A DNA stretch of 64,000 nucleotides from Telmatactis stephensoni (taxonomy: Eukaryota; Cnidaria; Anthozoa; Actiniaria; Isophelliidae). The translations under genes and the position numbers were made by a program. Of this stretch, positions 12,701-24,300 are shown in pieces (position 1 is the first letter of the stretch; each line of letters begins with the position of its first letter). The notes under the pieces were generated by a model, which made no database searches, was not told the DNA's origin, and worked only from the letters and a program-made list of their open reading frames with translations. The stretch lies in assembly GCA_029948255.1 (NCBI GenBank), contig JALIZF010001576.1, positions 365,844 through 429,843 on the forward strand, written 5' to 3'.

Positions 12701-14830
12701 TAACGTAAGGGGTGGCTAATAATAATACCTCGTATAAATTACTTATAATAATTGAACCATTACTTAAATTTAAATATCAATCCTTTGCTATGTTAATTTC
12801 ACAACAAGCAGGATTGATACATGTCAAGCTGTATTGTCTTGTCTTGCAGCCATTTTTAATAAAAAAGCTTCATATCCATGACACCTGTGGAGTAAGCAGT
12901 TTACATGGGGTGCCTGGTATTATAGCTGGTATCGCTAGTGTAATATCTAGTGGATTGGCTAATTATGGCCGTTATAAAACAAGGTATTTGATTGGTCAAT
13001 TACGTACTCATCATAATAAAATGACAGACATATTATTAAGCTTGTCAATAGCTACATGTAAGGAGCTTATAGACTCAGATGGGGGAAACTAAAATTTATA
13101 TATTAACCTTACATAAATTGATCCCAAGTCCTTCAGTCTGAATATATTTGGTCAGATGATCTACATTTGTAAGTAGACAAATGCAGACTATTAAGCACAG
13201 GGGTGGATCCAGATTATTCTTCACGATTGGGTACATTATAGAAATCATAAACCAAGAGGATATTTTGGAAGTTAGTATTGAGAAGAGGGTTCAAATGTTC
13301 TCAGGTGGGGATGCACACACCCTGCAACCCTCCTCCAAATCTGCCCTTGAAGCAGGCTATGACTATAGGTAGATGAAGTGCATTTGAATGCATTTTCTGA
13401 TTGGCCAATGGAGTACAATTCCAATGTTTTCATTCGTTCTTTTTTTTAACCAATCGCCATTCCACTTCAGGAGGGCTTCGTGCTGACCCACTCGGGTGCC
13501 CAAAAGCAGGCTGGGATAACTTCTTAAGATGCATAGACCTGTACATAAAAATAATGTGGCGAGCAAGGTTGTATGTGTGCATACTGCAGTATATGTACTC
13601 ACAGATCACTCAGGATGAGTGGAATCTTGTTCAATAATTGAATTGGAATGATCTGTGAAGAACTAGAATGGTAGTAAGTATTTGATGTTGTTGCTTTATT
13701 TTTCAGTTTATATTTAGTATTCCCAGCTAGAGCACCTGTACTGAACAGTACAGAGTACTTTGAGTTGGTCAAGCTCGTTCCAGAGGCAGTTAGTGGATTA
13801 GGAAGAAGTGCTGGCCACCAAGCAGGATTTCAAATGGCTGCTCTTGCCACTACTCTGGCCATAGCCATTATTGGGGGATTAATAACTGGTAGGTACATTA
13901 CCATGTCAGTGTTTGTGGAGATAGGGGGTTGGGGGCTAAGCCACTAAATATTTAGAAATTAAAATACTTTGGGATAGGACTATTCTAGCCTTACATGTGC
14001 AGTATGTTTGTAGCATCAGCACTACTTAAGCTAGATTGCCCCCCCCCCCCCCCCCAAAAAAAAAAATTAAATTAAAGATATATATACTGCACAGCCTGCT
14101 ACTAGTCAGAATGCTTTGTCCACTTCCTTTTCTTTAAGTCATTTATAATTAGACGTCTAACATAATTATGATTACATGATTGTATATTTTATCAGTCTGC
14201 TATTCTCAAGATGGAATAAAAATATGAATAAGAAATAAAATTTGTAATTAGCATAATTTCTTGGTAGTTGTAGAAAAATGACATTATATACAGTCACTTG
14301 AAAAAGCATTGTCGCTGACTTGCTCTGTGACTAAGCAACTAGTGCGTAGTGGAGCATGGGTAAAAACCACTGAAGCACATATTATTTAGCTCATGCTATA
14401 AAATATAATCATGGACAATATGCAGCTTGAAGGAATGGGTACATGGCCTCATGCTCTGCGAAAAGATACTGGAATAGCCATTTATATTAATTCTTTCTTA
14501 GATGTGAAAAGCTTCTTCAGTTTTCTTGCCGAGGACTTTAATTTTGTTATCCAAACCACTTGCCAGCATTTATAAATCTTCGCTGTAATGCTTGATGCAT
14601 GAATAATTAAAATTATGAAAGCACTGTGAGCTCAAGACATGGCTAATAATATGTGCAGCTGAGCACTTCACTGATTTGTACCCAATGCATATTCCTTTTT
14701 GGTCGGGTCACGCATTTGTAAAGCCCTTCAGCGACAATGTTTTTTCAAACGACTGTGTATACGCAATTCATAACTGGGTCATCACTAGGTATTTATTTTA
14801 TTTTATTTATATAGTTTTCTTTATTTTTTA

Positions 14831-14861
<31 letters not shown>

Positions 14862-14919
14862 TATTAGTTGTAGGTTTCAATAGAAGAAGAGCCACCTCGT
14901 GGATTTTATTGAATAAAGC

Positions 14920-14956
<37 letters not shown>

Positions 14957-15105
14957 GAAATTTTGATATATATATATGTATATATATTTTCTAAATCATT
15001 TTGTCGTTTACATTTATAAATGCATGTATCAATTGAGTAGTCAATTGCAAATTGCCTGTAAGTAGAGAGATTTGTAATTGTTGTATAAATATAGAATAAA
15101 GTTTC

Positions 15106-15153
<48 letters not shown>

Positions 15154-17252
15154 GAAAACTAGAAATTAGTGCAGAATTACATTGATTTAGCAGTGTAGTG
15201 TAAATAACTCTTGAATGGCCTCTTTTTGCAGGTTTCATTGTAAGACAGTCCTTTTTTGCTCCTTTGACAGAAGATCACCTTTTCTATACTGACCAACAAT
15301 TTTGGGAGGTAGGATATAGACTACGTACATCATGATCATGATGATGGTGATGATGATAGATGTTTATACATGTAGGATGCTGTGACACAATACACACGAA
15401 CCAACAACCAACAATTATTAATTTAATATTATTTTGATATTAAGGTGGGACGACGGTGAAATTAGCGCCCTTATTATTTTTATATTTGTTGACATCCTTA
15501 TAGCATTCATATTAACATGTCAAAGCAATTTTGTCATATGATAAAAAGAACAACCTCAAAAGGAGCTATATTTTCCTCTGCTTTTATCAGCTGCCATTAT
15601 TCAAAGTTACTCACTCAGTTAGTTACTCAGTTTAAGTTACTCACTTTAAGTTACTCAGTTACGTCAGTTACTCAACCCTATTGTTCTCTTAGGTTTTAAA
15701 CACAAATTTCGAGTTTCAATGCGACTTGCAAGTTTCAATGCGACTTTTTGCTGTAAGTTTTACTGTCAGTGATTTTTGCTGCAAATTGCAATTAGTTTTA
15801 CCATGATCATGACTTTTACTGCAAGTTACAAGTTTTAATGTATACATTTAACTGGATTACACTGAGAGTGGAAACCCCACCATAATGCTGTTATACAGGA
15901 CTGTACTCAGCAGAGGGGCAGGTCCCTGATCTCTGTGCCTAAGTAATTCCAGGAAGAAAAGGAAATATATTACAGCCCTGTAATGTCAATATCCAAAATG
16001 TCATGAGCCATGTATGTAACCCCTCTATTCAAAAGAAGAGAAACAACAAACAAAGAACAGATTTTGAAGTTATAAAATCTACATGTAATAGTGACAGGAG
16101 CTTTCAGGTACCAATGAACTGATTCTATACACACAAAAATGTGTGTGCTAACCAACCTGGAGTTTAATATAGAAACTAGCAACTAAACTAGTTGGGGCCA
16201 AGTTGGTGTAGAAACATGTGATAATGGACATAATGCAACACTGCATAAAAAGAGTGCATAATTTTATTAATAGACAGTTTGATGTGTAATACAGTTAATA
16301 CTAGATATTTTATGAGTCACGCTGTTTTGATGAGCCGTAGGTGAATTATTAAAATACAAGAGAAATATTCATCGAGTAAAATATCCAGCCACACATCATA
16401 ACTAAGTTATTTTTATCCAACCACAGGGGAAAAAAAGTCAATTCTCAACTTGGGTCAAATATGGGGCTTACCTAGGTCTAACCTGGGAATCTGTTAATAG
16501 ACTATTTTTACAAGTTTGGGTTTTACAGATTTACCAAGTAAAATAGAACATGCAGATTTCCAGGTGAGACCCACACAAACCCCAGCAAGTTGGGAACATT
16601 TGGACATTCTTTCCAGTGCAATGGACTCCTGGAAACTTGTCTATGACAAGTTGGATAATAATGACATTTATTTACTGATTTTTCAAGCCTAATAGCCCTT
16701 CATGTATCAGCACAGCCTCTTCCATTTAACAACTCTAAGAATATATATTAATATTACTACTAACAGTAAAAGGAAAAGATGACAAATCTGTAGGCAGAGG
16801 GGTCACCATGGAGGAACTAAACCTCATAGTATTATTACTTCAGCAGTGGATTAAGGCTTAGAACATTTATTTTAATAATAATAATTAGTAATAATGTTTT
16901 ACTAAGTACTCTTCTTAAGGTGTTATGGATTTCTTTTCATTCTTTGTTTCATATTTCATTTAGTCTCTGATGGCGATGTTTCCTCTAGTTCACTTTTGTT
17001 CCCAAGTGAACTACCAGAAATGTCTTCATTAGAGGCTAGGTTTCAATAGCTAAAACCTATTTTGTACTCTCACAGGTTCCACAAGGCTATGTACCGGCAG
17101 TAAGTGACAATTCATGTAGCCCATTAACACCTGTAACACCATTGCCTCAAGATAGTGATACCCTGTTAATGGAAGAACCAACACAATTGACAGAAAATAC
17201 ATTACCAGCAAGTCATGACCAAAATCATATACATCTTGAAACAATCACATAG
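6751..17252 (+). CDS. Rh-type ammonium transporter (Rh glycoprotein family), 9 exons
   Basis: Exons: 6751-6904, 7096-7279, 8528-8823, 9986-10149, 10787-10924, 12850-12983, 13707-13888, 15232-15308, 17076-17252. Every junction is GT-AG and the phases agree, giving 501 aa. The product is a multi-span membrane protein of the Amt/Mep/Rh superfamily. Signatures include [16 protein letters not shown] after the first membrane segment, [15 protein letters not shown] across the exon 4/5 junction and [15 protein letters not shown] in exon 6. Rh proteins conduct NH3/NH4+ and possibly CO2 at the plasma membrane; in cnidarians that would fit nitrogen and pH handling, but that role is inferred. The C-terminal exon is a polar Thr/Pro-rich cytoplasmic tail. 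The start ATG follows an in-frame open stretch; the Met at 6751 was chosen because a charged N terminus precedes the first hydrophobic segment. Oddity: intron 5 starts with about 20 copies of the end of exon 5. Confidence 0.93.
7670..8420. repeat. Cluster of inverted repeats around TTGCAAGTTGC
   Basis: Rh intron 2 contains many direct and inverted copies of TTGCAATGCAA/GCAAGTTGC, starting near a GGTGCTGTTACACGGTGC end. This is typical of MITE debris. Overlapping open frames on both strands mirror each other and are not genes. Confidence 0.6.
9029..9849. mobile_element. Non-autonomous hAT-like element with G/C-run TIRs
   Basis: Flanked by the 8-bp direct repeat TCTAGGAT (9021-9028 and 9850-9857). 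The left end CCCAGGGGGGGTACTCC and the right end GGGAGTACCCC...CCTCCCAGG are inverted repeats containing homopolymer runs. An 8-bp duplication is characteristic of the hAT superfamily; assignment rests on that and is inferred. The interior (821 bp) is AT-rich with TA repeats and a short hairpin near 9410-9450 and carries no transposase. It sits in Rh intron 3. Confidence 0.75.
10380..10760. repeat. Degenerate (GAAT)n tract
   Basis: GAATGAAT/GAACAAGT-type tetranucleotide repeats fill the end of Rh intron 4, ending about 25 bp before the exon 5 acceptor. Confidence 0.8.
10850..12700 (+). repeat. 91-bp minisatellite made of the exon 5 tail plus its splice donor
   Basis: The last 67 bp or so of Rh exon 5 and the first 24 bp of intron 5 are repeated in tandem. 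The CCAG|GTA donor recurs at 20 positions with spacing of almost exactly 91 bp: the G of GT lies at 10925, 11016, 11110, 11201, 11292, 11383, 11455 and so on to 12687. Exceptions are one 72-bp unit, a 94-bp and a 93-bp unit, and one 138-bp interval holding a partial unit. The donor is GTAAGA or GTATGA in all copies. The first copy is the true exon end, because it alone continues the Rh frame into exon 6; read-through meets TAG or TGA within three codons. The array ends about 150 bp before the exon 6 acceptor. Confidence 0.95.
14040..14066. repeat. Poly(C)/poly(A) run
   Basis: A homopolymeric C run followed by an A run in Rh intron 7. The remainder of this intron holds AT-rich low-complexity DNA (14790-14870) and two ATT microsatellites. 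Confidence 0.7.
14860..15152 (+). repeat. Two retroelement tails ending in (ATT)n
   Basis: ATT runs at 14921-14956 and 15107-15152 are each directly preceded by an AATAAAG-containing stretch, as expected of 3' ends of non-LTR retroelement insertions. The open frames giving poly-Asn are repeat artefacts. Confidence 0.55.
16422..16617. repeat. Degenerate foldback element
   Basis: AAGTCAATTCTCAACTTGGG pairs imperfectly with CCCCAGCAAGTTGGGAACATTTGG. The family is shared with the cleaner copy at 58861-59018 (TGTCAATTCTCAG / GGGAATTGACATTTTT). Lies in Rh intron 8. Confidence 0.55.
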
Positions 17253-17282
17253 CATATAAAAAAGGAATTTATATGCATGATA

Positions 17283-17292
17283 AATAAATAAA
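17283..17292 (+). terminator. Polyadenylation signals of the Rh gene
   Basis: Two overlapping AATAAA hexamers begin 31 nt after the Rh stop codon. Confidence 0.6.
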
Positions 17293-17316
17293 CAGTTATT
17301 GGATGAGTTTTTGAGC

Positions 17317-17462
17317 TAGAGCGATAACACTAAAACCGTGAAACAAGTACTAACTAAAAAGTACAAATAGTACTAATGAAACAATAGAAAACAAAGGGTT
17401 TTGCTACTATTTGTCTCTATTTAGTTGCTAAGTTATTTCATGGTTTTAGTGTTATTGCTCTA
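17317..17462. repeat. Foldback element
   Basis: TAGAGCGATAACACTAAAACC pairs imperfectly with the GGTTTTAGTGTTATTGCTCTA end. Related to 2958-3103. It lies just past the Rh 3' end. Confidence 0.7.
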
Positions 17463-17968
17463 TGTGCTGGTTTAATTTATAAATGACTTTCCTGACAAGG
17501 GTTACAGCTCAGTGTTTTAAAACCAATACTCAAATGCAAACACTCAGTGTAGAGTTAGCACACAGGAGGCCCAAGCTCACTGTGAGAGGCTAATATTATA
17601 AAGCTTTGTATGGGAGTTCAGAGTCCACTCTATAACTCTGTAAATAATGAACTCTAGCTTTTATAGAAATATAGGCAGGGTTGAGGCCGTACACTACTGT
17701 GATTTGTTCTTTAATAAACTTATTAATAAGCTTTCACTGGTCGCCAACATCATCAGACTGAAGTAAAAGGAAAAAATGTATGCACATAATTATATATATA
17801 TAATTAATAAGCAGCCACAGTGCAGTGGGACAAAGCAACCTAAAGTAGAAGAATGTTTGAAATCTTTGTTCTGGGCACAAAAAGAATAGGTACATGTAAC
17901 ATGTAATTTTAATAACAAATTGAAATGTTTAATTTGTAGTTGTTTTAATTGTAAATTTCTTAATCTAG

Positions 17969-18183
17969 AATAGACCATTTCATGGTTATCATGGCTCAAC
18001 CTCAGCCTTGACAGCATGTAATATATTCTTTAGAATTTGACTACAGCCTGAGGAATTTTAGTTTCAATTGTTTGTTGATGTGTGCATTCCTTAAATTACC
18101 ATGGGCTGCAGTCAATGTCTAAAGAATATATTACACGCTGTCGAGGCTGAGGTTGAGTGACAAGAACCATGAAATGGTCTATT
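17969..18183. repeat. Foldback element
   Basis: Arms of about 65 bp containing AATAGACCATTTCATGG and TAATATATTCTTTAG with complements at 18120-18183. Intergenic between Rh and FIG4. Confidence 0.75.
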
Positions 18184-18258
18184 TAGAGTACAAAATAATT
18201 TCAATCACTATTGATGACAAGCTAGGTATAAGGTACTGTGACTAGCCTCTCTCTAAAG

Positions 18259-18470
18259 GCCGATTTACATGGTTCAAATTTTGCCTACAACTGTTGCATG
18301 CAACTTGTTTACGACTTATTTTGGCAGTTATTTATACATGCTTAACTTTGCATGCAATAGTTGCAGGCGAGTTGAAGGCTTGATTTACATGACGCAATTT
18401 ATGTTGTATGTATGCTGTAAGTGAGTTGCATGCAATAGTTGTAGGCAAAAGTTGCACCATGTAAATCGGC
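18259..18470. repeat. Foldback element
   Basis: GCCGATTTACATGG...TTTTGCCTACAACT pairs with AGTTGTAGGCAAAA...CCATGTAAATCGGC. Internal copies of TTGCATGCAA. Confidence 0.75.
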
Positions 18471-19414
18471 TTGGGCCAACAAAAAGAGCCTTACCCTCAA
18501 GTCACCAAGTTATTTATTATTAAATAATAAATTTTAATAATTTTTATGTCTGAATCATTGTTAATTATTTAAAAAATAATATTAAAATAGTTATAAATTT
18601 CATCATTACTTACTGTAAATAACTTAATTGCATAAGCCCACCTTCCCCCTCTCCCAGGGGGCTTATTATGGTCTTTTATATTATATACAATCATACATTA
18701 TGAGCTTGGTAAATAAAAACAGTTGTCTCAAAAAATAGTATAATAATATATACTGTATATGTCACACTATCATTCACAGACTATAATCTTCAAACTACCA
18801 GTTTCTACTCTATCATGTATACGTATCATTTGACTGATTGAAGCATAAGATCAAATTAATGGTAAAATTGAATGGTAAGATCAGTTTTGAGGATGTCTAG
18901 AGATAGTGAGTTTGACACAGTAACTAGTATATTCATTTGGCAGTTTTTGTGTGTGGGAAATTCACTACATTGAGATAAGAACATTTAGAATTTCTTGCTG
19001 TAACCATCTATGCATGACCATGCCATTTTCAAAGTCATACAAAATTGTATTCTACACAGTCTGGCTACAATCTTGAACAAAACCCTTAATTGAGACACTT
19101 TACAACCTTTCTAACAAATTTGACATCTAAATGAGAAGCCAACTTTCTCACTCCCCTTCCCTCACCTCAAATGTTGAAAACCCTCTGAAACAACATTGAG
19201 AAGGGGGGATTGATAAACAGAAAATGTCTTTTATTGAAGGCATTGAGGTGAGAATTATCCTGCAAATATCACTACTGCCTGAAGTTAGTTTTGTCCAAGA
19301 TTGCAGCATAAAACATATGACAGCATGAAATTATTTGCTTTTAAAAAATAGATCTCCATATTTTTGATAAAATTTATAGAATTTTTTGTAAATTATTTAA
19401 TAACCATCTATTTA

Positions 19415-19597
19415 ACAAATTGAAGATAGTTTTCCATTGTCAGTACTCTTATTAATCATGGATGACGTCAAAAAATGTTCAAAACTAAAGTGGAACCATG
19501 AGCGCAGCGAGTGGTTTCACTGCTAAGTTTTGGACATTTTTTGACGTCATCCATGATTAATAAGAGTATTGACAATGGAAAACTATCTTCAATTTGT
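19415..19597. repeat. Foldback element, near-perfect arms
   Basis: Arms of about 80 bp, beginning ACAAATTGAAGATAGTTTTC, pair almost perfectly, including TTAATCATGGATGACGTCAA. The 18.5-19.4 kb stretch before it shows no gene. Confidence 0.85.
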
Positions 19598-19879
19598 TTT
19601 TTACAACATTATCTTAGATCTTTTCCATCCAAATCTTTTTGAAAAACTGTCCCAAACTTTTTTCTGTAAGGACGAGCGTGACATGTTGGCGTCAGCTATT
19701 GTCAGTACTCTTATTAACAATGGCTCTCGGCCAATCAGATTGCAAGATTTTAGTCAAATGTTGTAAAAATGTATTTTATTGTCAGTATATGAAATTAACA
19801 TTAATTTTAGTAATACCATACATGATCACCTCGGGATCCATTGTTTCAAGAGGGACGTTTAATGTCTAACATCCCTCCT

Positions 19880-20035
19880 ACCTGAATAGAAATGAGGGAG
19901 ATTTAGAACTAAATTTCCCTCATACATCATTAATGAGGGAAATTTAGTTCTAAATTTCCCTCATTATATTAATGATGTATGAGGGAAATTTAGTTCTAAA
20001 TTTCCCTCATTACTATTCATGAGGTACAGCTGTCC
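19880..20035. repeat. Nested palindromes of GAGGGAAATTTAGTTC
   Basis: Several head-to-head copies of a GAGGGAAATTTAG/CTAAATTTCCCTC palindrome with ATTAATGATG spacers. Small hairpin DNA without coding capacity. Confidence 0.75.
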
Positions 20036-20408
20036 CTCATATATCAATCATCGGGACGATCGGAACAGCTTTGCATGCTGTTCCGAAACTCTATAAGTTT
20101 CTAACGCACCGATACCTCTTACCACTGCACATTCTTACGCATGTGGGAGCTATTCATTCTATTTTGTGCATGTGCGTAACGAAGCAAAGAAAGCTTAGTA
20201 AAAACAATTTAGCTTTCGAGTTGATTAACAACCTATAAATACTTGTCCATTGTAAGTATAAAACAAAGAAATCTATTTTCAAAACTCCCCAGAGAACAGG
20301 GTTACGCACAATTGGTAAAATGATTCAGTGCACAATATATTCAAGTTTTGGATGAACGAAAAAAGCGAAGTGTATTTTTGCTTATTTCCTCGGTGATCAT
20401 GGTATTAC

Positions 20409-20557
20409 AAAGTAATACCATGACTTCTTTGGGATATTAGTGATTAAATGTCCCCTCAGCCTCGGGAGGTTTAGTAAAAGTCTTCCACTACACCTCCCGA
20501 GGCTGAGGGGACATTTATAATAATCACTAATATCCCGAAGAAGTCATGGTATTACTT
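20409..20557. repeat. Foldback element
   Basis: AAGTAATACCATGACTTCTT and CCCTCAGCCTCGGGAGG have their complements at 20498-20557; a compact hairpin. Confidence 0.75.
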
Positions 20558-20599
20558 ATAATAAATATATGAAACTTGATTCTGAAGTAAGAATAGTCA

Positions 20600-21260
20600 T
20601 TACTACCAACTGCAGTGACACACCACTTGCTAACACCTTACCAACCACTTGCTGACGCCTTAGCTTACTAACTACTGACACCTTTCCAACCACTTACTAA
20701 CACCTTACCAATTGCAACCACTTGCTGACACCTTACCAACCACTTACTGACACCTTACCAACCACTTACTGACACCTTACCAACCACTTACTGACACCTT
20801 ACCAACCACTTACTGACACCTTACCAACCACTTACTGACACCTTACCAACCACTTACTGACACCTTACCAACCACTTACTGACACCTTACCAACCACTTA
20901 CTGACACCTTACCAACCACTTACTGACACCTCACCAACCACTTACTGACACCTCACCAACCACTTACTGACACCTTACAAACCACTTACTGACACCTTAC
21001 AAACCACTTACTGACACCTTACCAACCACTTGCTGACACCTTACCAACCACTTGCTGACACCTTACTAACTTCTGACACCTTTCCAACCACTGAATGATA
21101 CCTTACCAATCACTTGCTGACACCTTTCCAACCACTTACTAACACCTTACCAACCACTTACTGACACCTTACCAACCACTTACTGACACCTTACCAACCA
21201 CTTACTGACACCTTACTAATATTATTATAACCACTTATTGACACCTTGCTAACCACTTCC
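20600..21260. repeat. 22-bp minisatellite (ACCAACCACTTACTGACACCTT)n
   Basis: About 28 tandem copies, some degenerate, ending about 55 bp past the FIG4 stop codon, so FIG4 transcripts may run into it. The unit is two 11-mers and resembles the 11-bp subterminal repeats (ACCGACCACTT, ACCGTTACCTT) of the TIR element at 43135-45148, matching at about 18 of 22 positions. Confidence 0.9.
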
Positions 21261-21312
21261 TTACACCTGAACAACCATCATCAACCAAATAATTAAATGT
21301 TACTAATTACTA

Positions 21313-24300
21313 TTAAGTTTCAATTAATGGCAGTTGATAATGATTAGCATATTCCCTATACAACTTCACTGAGCGACCATTTAATGGAATCCCAAGGTTG
21401 CCATGGTGAGTAGTCTTTGTATAGCCCAAGTACAGCATATGGGAGTGTGAGTCCACTGATGGTAACTTAACTTGATGCAGCGAATCATGGGAGAATGGAT
21501 AGTGGGTTTTCCTAATAAAAGTTATTTCTTGATTAGTGTGTGCAAGAAGCAGATGATGATGATGATAACTATGATGATGATGGTCAATGGAAGTGATCAC
21601 AAGTAGGTGGTCAGATAGGCATAGGCCTCCCAATTCAGTGTGACAAATCTCGTGATCAACAGGATTCCTTTTCATTGTTTTTATTAGTCATCAAATGTGG
21701 GTACTATCCCAAGGAAAAAAGATACCATGATTATATCACAGGTAGCCCAAGCTCACTATTAGTGGCTATTTATAAGAGAATGTATGTCACTCAATAACAC
21801 TCAAAATTTCTATCTTAATTTTAATAAGATTCCACGAGACTTCTAGAGTGTGTTGTTCATGCTTTCTTCTAACCTCTGAATGAGTTTCAGTGAAAGTTGA
21901 TTTTAACTGCAGATTTCACTGAAACTCATTCAGAGGTTAGAAGAAAGCATGAACAATTAACACACTCTAGAAGTCTCGTGGAATCTTATTAAAATTAAGA
22001 TAGAAATTTTGAGTGTTATTGAGTGACATACATTCTCTTATAAATAGCCACTAATAGTGAGCTTGGGCTACCTGTGATTATATCTGTGTTATCAGAAACC
22101 ATTATAGATTAAAGTTGTAGACCACAATGTATTTCAAAAGCATATTCCTTAAGAGCTTTGTCATGACATATGTTGGGAATTAACTTTGTCACATAATGGC
22201 TAGCTCTACTGAATAGAGATGATGATGGGAAAGTTGGTTGTATGTTGGATGGCGAGTGTTTGTTGGGGTTGTGGAGAAGGCGTGAAGTCTGAGAAAATGC
22301 ATTGAAGATAGTGGAGCAATGATGATAATGTTAACGATAATGGTGGTAGGTATTAAGCAATTTTGTTACATGTAGCTAAACCTACCATTGAAAATTTATT
22401 TTTTTAGCTGCCTTCTCACGATTTGCTTCAGAATTCTTACTGATTTGTGTATATCTTCAAAACAAAATTATGGATTAGTAAACTTTTTATAGAAGATCAA
22501 TAAAAAACTTTTCCCAAATCTGCATGACTGCCCATGAAACAGTAGACTCAAGTCGAGGCTGGGGTTTAGAATTCATACATTAAATGTATTTTTCTTGTAA
22601 TGGACAATAATTGTAGAGAGTTGGTAATGGAGAGAGAAATAATTTCCTAAATGGACCATAGGACTGGGAGCTAGTTGTGCAAATAAGGAATTATGTAAAT
22701 TAGGAGTGTTGTGTGTGATTGAAAATATGTCAGGCATCATTTTATTTTTCTTAGTATTGTTGTTCAAGATGAAGGTGTTCTGACTTGTAATAATGAGTTG
22801 TCGACGTGGGCCTGGACCAACCACCTCACACTGTGTGCTGTATTGTTTTATTAATTAATAGGAATTGAGGGAATACTAGGAACTGTACTTATCTACTCCA
22901 GCCTCACTTTGATTTATCTATTGTTTCGTGGTCATTCAAGTGAGTTGGAATTAAGGTATATTTTATTGCAGCTGATGGTTGATTATAATGCCTCCATTGC
23001 ATCAAGTCTGGCTAAAGCAAATAATTTATTATAAGACTTTAATTTATTATATACATTCATGGCTAACTTGAGGACTGGTCATTATTTACAGGGAGGGGGG
23101 CTCAGGTGCAAACGAAAAGGTAACTGCTCTACTTTTGATGGCCCCTCCCCCCTTTCTACATACCTACACACATAACATTCTTACAGAGTGAGCATAAAAA
23201 TCTGTGGCCCCCCTCAAATGCGCTATACAAATAAAGTTATTATTATTATTATTAATTTGCACCCGCCCCCCTCCTTGTAAAACAATAATGTCCGCAAATT
23301 GTTAGTGTTAAAATGCAGCTTTATCAATCCTACCTCTCATAGGTGTTTTTGTCACGAGTATTGGGGTCATTCAAGCCTACACCATAGACATCCTTCATGG
23401 ATGGCATTAGGTCCTAATAAACAGTATCCATGATTAAACATGAGATTTAAGAATTTGCTAGATGATGGTAATGATGGTGGGTGGTGGTAGTGGGTGGTAG
23501 TGATGGTGGGTGGTGGTAGTGGGTGTTTGTAGTGGTGGCAGTGGGCACTGGTGCTGGTGGGTTCTGGTGGTGGGTATAGTTGTGGTACCATTGTCATTGA
23601 TGATCATAGTTAGTTTTTGTAAGATGGCATGCATGTTCACCGTGCAGCAGATTCACAAGAGTGTAAAGGGAGGCAGCATGTTCAAGTGGTCAGAGCATCA
23701 GTCTCACAATCCGGTGGTCCTGAGTTCGAGTCCCCGCTCTGGCCACTAGCTGAGGCTGAATTTGTTCCAGGCAACCCCTAGTTCAGATTCAGTTTCTCAA
23801 CCATGCTTGTAAATAGCCAACTGGCTTGCCTCCTTGCCAGTTGGGATTCTTATTTGAGGGTCATTACGTAAACTACTGGTCACCAGTAATGGTGTTTATA
23901 CCCTCAATAAAGACTTTTTTAACAGGTCAAGAAATTTCAAATGTTGACATCTTGGCACTGACATTGTCACAGTATAGCATGATCTGTTTCACAAAATGGG
24001 AACTGCTTTCAAGACTGCTTGACTGATGATGATGATGATAATGATGATGATGATGAATGAGGAAGATTTGCCCATTGTGGACCCTCATTAAGGTGATGTT
24101 TAATTAATTATTATTAATGATTTTACCTGGAAAGAGACAAAGGTAATGCTACTGGCAGAGTCTTTCTTTGGTGACAGTGCAGTGAGACCGTCTTCCTCTG
24201 AACTGTCTCCATCGTCACTGCTATCATCTGCTGGTATGCCTGGGGCAGCAGCCACATCTTTACGTATAGGGACCCTTTGTCGTCTGTTGACAAGAGGTAG

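Noticed and set aside
21313..21675. The 120-codon frame starting MKRNPVDHE as a separate gene
   Set aside because: Only 21313-21511 is needed as FIG4 exon 25, entered through the TTTTATTAG acceptor in the right phase; the upstream part is intron with CAT repeats.
23670..23745. A genuine tRNA gene at the SINE head, and likewise at 29850 and 37380
   Set aside because: Mismatched arms, the same body after each head, and multiple dispersed copies with target duplications show SINEs, not tRNA genes.
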